Source of the DNA: Pseudomonas sp. SCB32
GTDB taxonomy: Bacteria > Pseudomonadota > Gammaproteobacteria > Pseudomonadales > Pseudomonadaceae
Length of the DNA stretch: 64,000 nt
Assembly (NCBI RefSeq): GCF_009189165.1
Contig: NZ_CP045118.1
Location: forward strand, 2,914,001 to 2,978,000
Direction: 5' to 3'
Below the pieces are notes generated by a model. It was not told the DNA's origin. It ran no database searches and saw only the letters and a list, made by a program, of their open reading frames with translations. A program made the position numbers and the translations under genes. Each line of letters opens with the position of its first letter. Position 1 is the first letter of the stretch. Below, one piece after another: positions 59,026 to 64,000 of this stretch.

Positions 59026-59256
59026 TGTTCTTGTTGGCGGACGGCACCGGGGCGTGGCCCGGCCCGCGCCATAGGAATAAGCGCTCAAGGCTCTGCGAAG
59101 CAGGGCATTGCCGGACAATCAGGGGGCTTTGGCGGACAAGGCTTGTAATATTCTGTTACGCCCGCTCTTGGCGCTCCCGCGAACGCGTTATGATGGCCCC
59201 GCCGCGCGCCGTCCCCAGAACAAGAACTGCAGGCGCCCGGTTCGAGAGCCTCCTTC

Positions 59257-60300
59257 ATGCCAAGCACACCCATCGACACCCACTTCGACCTGGCCCTGGT
59301 TTCACCCTTTCTGCTGCAGACCCTTGCCGAGGTCCTCAGCGACAAGGGCGTGAACAGCGAGCGCCTATGCCTTGGGCTCGGCTTCACCGTCGAGGAGCTG
59401 CAGGACCCGGCGCAGCGCATCTCCTACCGTCAGGCCGTGAGCATGATCCAGCGTGCCCTGGCGGCATTGCCCGAGCGCGGCCTTGGCCTGTGGGTCGGGC
59501 ACCACAATGTGCTAGGCACCCTCGGTCTGCTCGGTCACGTGCTGTCGCTGTGCAGGACCTTGCGCGACGCCTTCGAGATCGGCCGGCGCTTCCAGCACAC
59601 CACCGGCAGCATGGCGGTCTGCAACCTGCTGGAAGGCCCCGAGGAGAGCTTCGTCGAAGTCGAGTGCCGTCTGCCTTACGCCGATGTCCAGGTGTTCGCG
59701 GTGGAGGAGTTCTTCGCCAGTCTGCTGGTCTACAACCGCACGCTGATCGGTACCGGTTTCCAGCCCCTGCGCTTCGAGTTCACCCATACCGCGCCGAGCT
59801 ACGAGGCCGAGTACGTTCGCCTGCTGGGGCCGAACCTGCATTTCGGCTGCCTGCACAATCGCATGGTGATTGCCAGCCACTGGCTGGACCTGCAACTGCC
59901 CAGCCACCACCCCGTTGCCCTGCGCCAGGCGCTCAAGCTGCTGGAGTCGGAGTGCGCCCAGGTGCAGCAGAGGATGGGACTGCTGGAGACGGTAGAGCGC
60001 GCGATCGCCCGCGATTTGCCTTACGGCAGCCATATCGACAAGGTCGCCAGCGACCTCAACATGAGCAGCCGCACCCTGCGTCGCCGCTTGAGCGAACACG
60101 ACATGACCTTCGACGCCTTGCAGGAGCAAGTGCGCCGCGCGCGTGCCATGAGCCTGCTGGGCAACCCGGAAATGCCCATCGAACGCATCGCCGAAGCACT
60201 GGGCTACAGCGACGTGCGCGGATTCCGCCGGGCCTTCAAGCGCTGGACCGGGCTGAGTCCCTCGGGCTTTCGTGACGAGGTGCCGGCCTCGGCCGATTGA
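59257..60300 (+). CDS. AraC-family transcriptional regulator
   Basis: The 347-residue protein has an N-terminal Arabinose-binding-type (OruR-like) domain and a C-terminal AraC HTH pair (about 250-340: ASDLNMSSRTLRRRL and IAEALGYSDVRGFRRAF). It is divergent from the SphA-like gene by about 230 bases and probably controls that gene and the neighbouring exported trio. Its ligand is unknown. Confidence 0.93.
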   Translation: MPSTPIDTHFDLALVSPFLLQTLAEVLSDKGVNSERLCLGLGFTVEELQDPAQRISYRQAVSMIQRALAALPERGLGLWVGHHNVLGTLGLLGHVLSLCRTLRDAFEIGRRFQHTTGSMAVCNLLEGPEESFVEVECRLPYADVQVFAVEEFFASLLVYNRTLIGTGFQPLRFEFTHTAPSYEAEYVRLLGPNLHFGCLHNRMVIASHWLDLQLPSHHPVALRQALKLLESECAQVQQRMGLLETVERAIARDLPYGSHIDKVASDLNMSSRTLRRRLSEHDMTFDALQEQVRRARAMSLLGNPEMPIERIAEALGYSDVRGFRRAFKRWTGLSPSGFRDEVPASAD

Positions 60301-60453
60301 CCGGAATGGGTGGCAGGCGAGCCGCTATCCCTGAAGCCTGGACGTGGAGTGCAGGTTCGCACCGGGCACGAGACAGAAGCAGGCACGAAAGGAGGGGCAG
60401 GGCAGGAGTGCTCCGCCTGCCCCACTCGTTGACGATGGGCTGCTTGTCATCGC

Positions 60454-60681
60454 CTACTTCTGCTGCTGCCTGCCTCTTATATTGCCGACAACCCCGCCAG
60501 CGACGGCGCCAACCGCCGCGCCTGTCCAGCCACTGCCACCGGCGATGGCGGCAATGCCGGCGCCGGCTGCGGCACCGATGGCCGCGCCGCTCACCGTTCC
60601 CTGTTGTTCGGAAGTCATCGAGGTGCAGCCGATCACGCTGGCTGCGGTAAGAATCAGGGTGAACGAGAGGAACCGTTTCAT
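60454..60681 (-). CDS. Glycine-zipper lipoprotein
   Basis: The 75-residue protein has a lipobox VIGC followed by a GAAIGAAAGAGIAAIAGG-type glycine zipper, a motif of small outer-membrane lipoproteins. The second ATG at 60681 has GGAG six bases upstream and is preferred over the ATG at 60687. It is six bases after the next gene's stop, suggesting one operon. Confidence 0.85.
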   Translation of the reverse strand: MKRFLSFTLILTAASVIGCTSMTSEQQGTVSGAAIGAAAGAGIAAIAGGSGWTGAAVGAVAGGVVGNIRGRQQQK

Positions 60682-60692
60682 GTTCATCTCCG

Positions 60693-61067
60693 CTACTTGT
60701 TCTGCTGAAGACCGGGCAAGACCATCTCGAACCAGATGGTCTCGATGACAGGCCGTTTAACCTGGTCGGGGTGAGCCGAGTACCACTGGTTGAGCCCTTC
60801 GCGTACGGAGTCGAGCGTGTGCCCCTTCAGGCCCCGGCCGAATCGCGGAATCAGGCTCTGGGCGTCGGTCGGCGGTTTCGGCGCGTAATAGGCCGCTTCC
60901 ACCTGGTAAGCATTGGCAATGCCGATCAGGTAGACCTTCTTGAGCTGCTCCGACGACTTAATCCACTGTTCGCCGGTGATCATGGGTACCTCTTCGGCAC
61001 GGGCAATGCTCGTCGCCAAGGTCAGGCATGCCGCCAGTGCCAGCGCGCCCGTTCGCAGTGTCCTCAT
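60693..61067 (-). CDS. Small exported protein, Rap1a/Tai-like
   Basis: The 124-residue protein has a signal peptide (to about ARA at 24) and a domain with MITGEQWIKSSEQLKKVYLI and WYSAHPDQVKRPV. It resembles Rap1a/Tai immunity-type folds, but no toxin gene is near. It lies six bases upstream of the glycine-zipper gene in the transcript and could act with it in the envelope. Confidence 0.65.
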   Translation of the reverse strand: MRTLRTGALALAACLTLATSIARAEEVPMITGEQWIKSSEQLKKVYLIGIANAYQVEAAYYAPKPPTDAQSLIPRFGRGLKGHTLDSVREGLNQWYSAHPDQVKRPVIETIWFEMVLPGLQQNK

Positions 61068-61365
61068 CGTCTAGTCTCCACTATGGGGTGAAGCTCAATG
61101 CCGTGGCGCGACAGGCGCCGGCAAGCGCGGAGTCTTTATCGGCACATCGACGACAGGAGCGGGGTCCGATGGACGAAGCCCACAAAGATGCCGCCAGAAC
61201 GAAGTGAATGGATCCACGAGCATTTGAGCGTTGCGATCAGGTATGGGGCAAACGACAAGAACAGCTCTCCGCGAACCAGGAACATCACCAGCCGACAACA
61301 CCCCGGAGTACATGCCTACAGCTCCTCATCCCAATCGACAAGTGTAGGAGCTTGGGTAGGAAAGG

Positions 61366-61545
61366 CTAAGAAACCGACGCTGCGCTTGATGCATACAGCG
61401 ACACACCTTCCTCCTTGGCGTAAGAGACGACCAGGTGGCTGTGCAAGTAGGAGTTCAAAGCGAAGAGCGCGCCGAACAGCATCAGGCCGCCCGAGAAAAC
61501 GGCCTCCTGACCACGGCTTGCATCCGATCTCACCAACGAGTTGTA
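61366..61545 (-). pseudogene. Fragment of an MFS-type transporter
   Basis: A 59-codon open frame reads RGQEAVFSGGLMLFGALFAL followed by NSYLHSHLVVSYAKEEGVSL and a TAG at 61366. This is like a late transmembrane helix and loop of MFS transporters (ArsJ-like NS-x-x-HS-x-L-V-x-YAK). No start codon or rest of the protein is present nearby. The rest of 61068-61720 shows nothing convincing. Confidence 0.45.
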
Positions 61546-61618
61546 GAGAGATGGGGGCAGAGGTTGACCCTGCCGGAGAGAAATAACAGAACGCGTCTAT
61601 CAGCTGCCTCCCTCAAGC

Positions 61619-61642
61619 GGCAGCTATCGACCGATAGCTGCC
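61619..61642. repeat. Perfect palindrome, relative of the dispersed element
   Basis: GGCAGCTATCG (61619-61629) and CGATAGCTGCC (61632-61642) are perfectly complementary around two bases. Each arm equals the end of the dispersed CCGATAGCTGCC element. Confidence 0.7.
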
Positions 61643-61792
61643 TGCGCCCCAGGGCGGGCGACCGGTACGCACCGCCTACTCAGCCGCGTTGGCGGGAGAT
61701 ATAGTGCCTGCCCAACCTCCATGCCCACCGAACCGCGACACTCGGCACGGCGTTGCGAACGCTCCGAATGTGCGACTGGAACACGCCCGACC

Positions 61793-62545
61793 ATGCATCC
61801 GAAGAACCTCGATGGCGCCACCGATGAATCGCTGCTGCTCGTGGAGCTGAAGCGTCTGTTGAAGGATCGCAATATCCGCTATTGCGATATCGCCGAGCAG
61901 TTGAACCTGAGCGAGACAACCATCAAGCGCAAGTTGACCGGGCATGGTCTGAGCGTATCGATGCTCGAGTCGGTCTGTTCCATGGCGGGCGTGCGCCTGA
62001 TCGATCTGGCCGAACTGGCGGCGCGGCGAAGCGATAGCAAGATTCACTCGCTGAGCACCGCGCAGGAGCAGGGGCTGGCCGATGCGCCGTTCACGGCGTT
62101 CATCTTCCTGCTGTTGCGCTATGACTGGACGCCCCGGCAGATACAGCAGGAGTTCGAGCTGAACGACGCGGACATCTTCCTTCACCTCAGGTGGCTGGAA
62201 AAACTCCGGTTGCTCGACCTGTTTCCCGGCAACCGTGTACGACTGCTGACCGTGCGGCACCCGGAGTGGATACCAGGCGGCCCGTTGCGGCGGGCAGTGG
62301 ACGACACGATGCGCCGGCATTTCGAAGCGATGGACTTCCACGACCCGCAGTCGGTCTGGCAGCTCGAAACCGTCAAGTTGTCGCGCGGCTCGATAGACCA
62401 GTTGCGTCAGATGATGGCCTCGCTTTCGCAGCGCATGCGCGAGCTCGCCACCGACGATCGCTCCCTGCCTGACGGGCAGACGGAGTGGTACAGCATGCTA
62501 TGCATGGCTCGCCTCACTGATCCGCGAATCTTCTGGACCGAGTGA
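61793..62545 (+). CDS. Helix-turn-helix transcriptional regulator (XRE-type N-terminus)
   Basis: The 250-residue protein has an N-terminal XRE-like HTH (about 15-60: RYCDIAEQLNLSETTIKRKL) and a C-terminal domain with a winged-helix-like WTPRQIQQEFELNDADI. The frame extends back to 61721, but the ATG at 61793 gives a better start. It stands upstream of the SDR and SnoaL genes and may control them. Confidence 0.8.
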   Translation: MHPKNLDGATDESLLLVELKRLLKDRNIRYCDIAEQLNLSETTIKRKLTGHGLSVSMLESVCSMAGVRLIDLAELAARRSDSKIHSLSTAQEQGLADAPFTAFIFLLLRYDWTPRQIQQEFELNDADIFLHLRWLEKLRLLDLFPGNRVRLLTVRHPEWIPGGPLRRAVDDTMRRHFEAMDFHDPQSVWQLETVKLSRGSIDQLRQMMASLSQRMRELATDDRSLPDGQTEWYSMLCMARLTDPRIFWTE

Positions 62546-62711
62546 CGCTGGCTGTCGTGCCGCCATGGGCGCGCGTACCGCAACGCGACACTACTAAGTA
62601 TCACCCGAAGATGCTTTCTTAATAGTCCTGCAGTGGGCAATCCATGTGGGATCGACTGCTGATACTTTTCCTCAACGACACCCTGTCGATCTACCGAGGA
62701 AAGGAGAGGCA

Positions 62712-63488
62712 ATGATGAGAAAGAGCGAATTCCCGCAGGGCGCCACTTTGGTCTTTGGCGGCAGCGGTGGCATCGGACAATGCGTTGCCCTCGAGTTCGC
62801 ACGCGCTGGCGTGCCGGTCGCAGTCGCCTACCGGAGCAAGGCCGAGGTAGCGCAACGCGTCGCCGGCCAGATCCGGGAAGAGGGCGTCGACGCGAGCATC
62901 CACCAGGTCGACGTTACCGATGTCGCCCAGATCCAGGCGACACTGGACGCAGCCATCGAAATCCACGGTCGCGTGCACACCATCATCTGGGCTGCCGGGC
63001 CTTTCGTGAACCAGCTCCATATCAGCGAAATGGGTCCCGATGACTGGAAGCGCGCCATCGATGTCGAGGTTATGGGCTTCTTCAATGCCGCCAAGGCCGC
63101 GCTGCCGCACCTGCGCGCCGCGGGGGGCGGTTCGTTCGTCACGCTGGGCTCCGCCGGCCACCTGCGCTGGCCGGATCGTGATGGCCTGTCGGTCGCGCCG
63201 AAGGCCGCCAATGAGTCGCTGATAAAGGGCCTCGCCCGCGAGGAAGGCCGCTACAACATCCGCGCGAACTCCGTCCTGGTGGGTGTCATCGAGGCCGGCA
63301 TGTTCCCGCAGCTCCTGGAGCAGGGGCAGTTCGACCAGAAGTGGATCGACGAAACGCTGCAGATACTGGCGCTCAAGCGCTGGGGCAAGCCCGAGGAAAT
63401 CGGTCGTGCCGCCGTGTTCCTGGCATCCGACAACGCTGCCTACATCACCGGGCAACAGCTGAACGTGTCCGGCGGGTACGGCATCTAG
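62712..63488 (+). CDS. Short-chain dehydrogenase/reductase lacking the catalytic Tyr
   Basis: The 258-residue protein has the NAD(P) motif GGSGGIGQ (17-24), the WAAGPF loop, catalytic Ser147 (TLGSAGH), and Lys164 in SVAPKAAN. The Tyr normally four residues before the Lys is Ser160. The C-terminus ends NVSGGYGI, typical of FabG-like SDRs. GGAGAG precedes the ATG at 62712. The substrate is unknown. Confidence 0.85.
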   Translation: MMRKSEFPQGATLVFGGSGGIGQCVALEFARAGVPVAVAYRSKAEVAQRVAGQIREEGVDASIHQVDVTDVAQIQATLDAAIEIHGRVHTIIWAAGPFVNQLHISEMGPDDWKRAIDVEVMGFFNAAKAALPHLRAAGGGSFVTLGSAGHLRWPDRDGLSVAPKAANESLIKGLAREEGRYNIRANSVLVGVIEAGMFPQLLEQGQFDQKWIDETLQILALKRWGKPEEIGRAAVFLASDNAAYITGQQLNVSGGYGI

Positions 63489-63583
63489 GGCATCTTCTGG
63501 CCCCCATCGAGAGTCGCTGTTCACCGATACCTCCGCGTCTGCATTCTCGGCGCGGCCGTCCTTTTCCTGTCCTGGAGTACGGC

Positions 63584-64000
63584 ATGACCGATTTGAATCC
63601 CCACCACGCGTTGTACGAACTCGCGTGCCGCTATGCACAAGCTGTCGACCGACGCGACTGGGCTCGGCTCAGCACTCTCTTCACCCCCGACGCATCCCTT
63701 GCCGGCCCCGGCTTCCGCTTCGACGAGCGCAACGCGATCGTCGCGGGCATGGGCGCGATCGAGCGCTACGAAACGACGCAGCATCACGTACACAACCAGC
63801 TCGTCACGCTTGACGGCGGTGTGGCCGACGTCGAGACCTACGGCGTTGCGTGCCACGTCTATCTGCGCGATGGCGTGAAGCGCAAGCTCGACTGGGGGCT
63901 GCGCTATCACGACCGCTGCCGGTTCGACGGCGGCACGTGGCGCTTCGCGGCGCGCACGCTGCACGTCGATTGGACCCAAGACCTGCCGCTGGAGGGCTGA
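63584..64000 (+). CDS. SnoaL-like (NTF2-fold) protein
   Basis: The 138-residue protein starts MTDLNPHHALYELACRYAQA and has the NTF2-like pattern: DWARLSTLFTPDASL, then HHVHNQLVTLDG and the end WRFAARTLHVDW. The stop is the last codon of the window. GGAG lies seven bases before the ATG at 63584. Such proteins hydrate or isomerise small substrates; it may work with the SDR. Confidence 0.8.
   Translation: MTDLNPHHALYELACRYAQAVDRRDWARLSTLFTPDASLAGPGFRFDERNAIVAGMGAIERYETTQHHVHNQLVTLDGGVADVETYGVACHVYLRDGVKRKLDWGLRYHDRCRFDGGTWRFAARTLHVDWTQDLPLEG

Noticed and set aside
61098..61586. Plus-strand frame of 162 codons
   Set aside because: It has a basic, low-complexity composition with no domain and overlaps the MFS fragment on the other strand.

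Overview
The window is high-GC DNA from a Pseudomonas-type gammaproteobacterium. The evidence is gene content and order: a nosP-nahK pair, erbR, the complete PQQ alcohol-oxidation locus running from erbR to ercS in the order known from P. aeruginosa and P. putida, a ProQ/FinO-like protein, an SphA-type outer-membrane protein, and abundant Pseudomonas-style REP palindromes. The species cannot be fixed from the sequence alone. Almost every gene is intact.

Region 1 (1-7610) is a one-direction catabolic unit. It holds the 3' part of a flavin/2Fe-2S reductase, a polar amino-acid ABC importer (binding protein, two permeases, ATPase), a histidine-ammonia-lyase-fold enzyme whose cofactor-forming Ala-Ser-Gly triad is replaced by Tyr-Leu-Gly, a class III alcohol/formaldehyde dehydrogenase, and a VOC protein. 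I infer degradation of an N-methylated or quaternary histidine-like amino acid.

Region 2 (7611-14900) is mixed accessory DNA: a LysR remnant, a lipoprotein, a nitronate monooxygenase, a SulP transporter, a two-helix K+ channel, a secreted cysteine protein, a ProQ-like protein and several copies of a dispersed palindrome. Region 3 (15024-22908, minus strand) has a periplasmic molybdenum aldehyde oxidase with a triheme cytochrome, then a DUF2271 / PepSY-flavoreductase / ApbE operon.

Region 4 (23134-32129) contains a ParB-like protein, pqqF, a porin, a small membrane protein, and the nitric-oxide sensor pair nosP-nahK. Region 5 (32175-54661) is the PQQ alcohol-oxidation locus. It includes erbR, a five-gene minus-strand operon (binding protein, beta-propeller, ABC ATPase, ABC permease, CXXCW protein), a 52-residue small gene, cytochrome c550, a second binding protein, a SoxYZ-like protein, a metallohydrolase, a PQQ ethanol dehydrogenase carrying the lanthanide-type Asp (pedH-like), an aldehyde dehydrogenase, pqqABCDE, pqqH, ercA and ercS. 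A shared TACCAA-containing motif precedes most of its transcription units. PQQ made by pqqA-H arms the periplasmic dehydrogenase, electrons leave through the c550 cytochrome, and ErcS/NahK-type kinases with ErbR control expression.

Region 6 (54925-60300) is an exported cytochrome c / aldonolactone-oxidase-like flavoprotein / PLP-enzyme trio with an SphA-type protein and an AraC regulator. Region 7 (60454-64000) has small exported proteins, an MFS fragment, an HTH regulator, an SDR lacking its catalytic Tyr, and a SnoaL-like protein.
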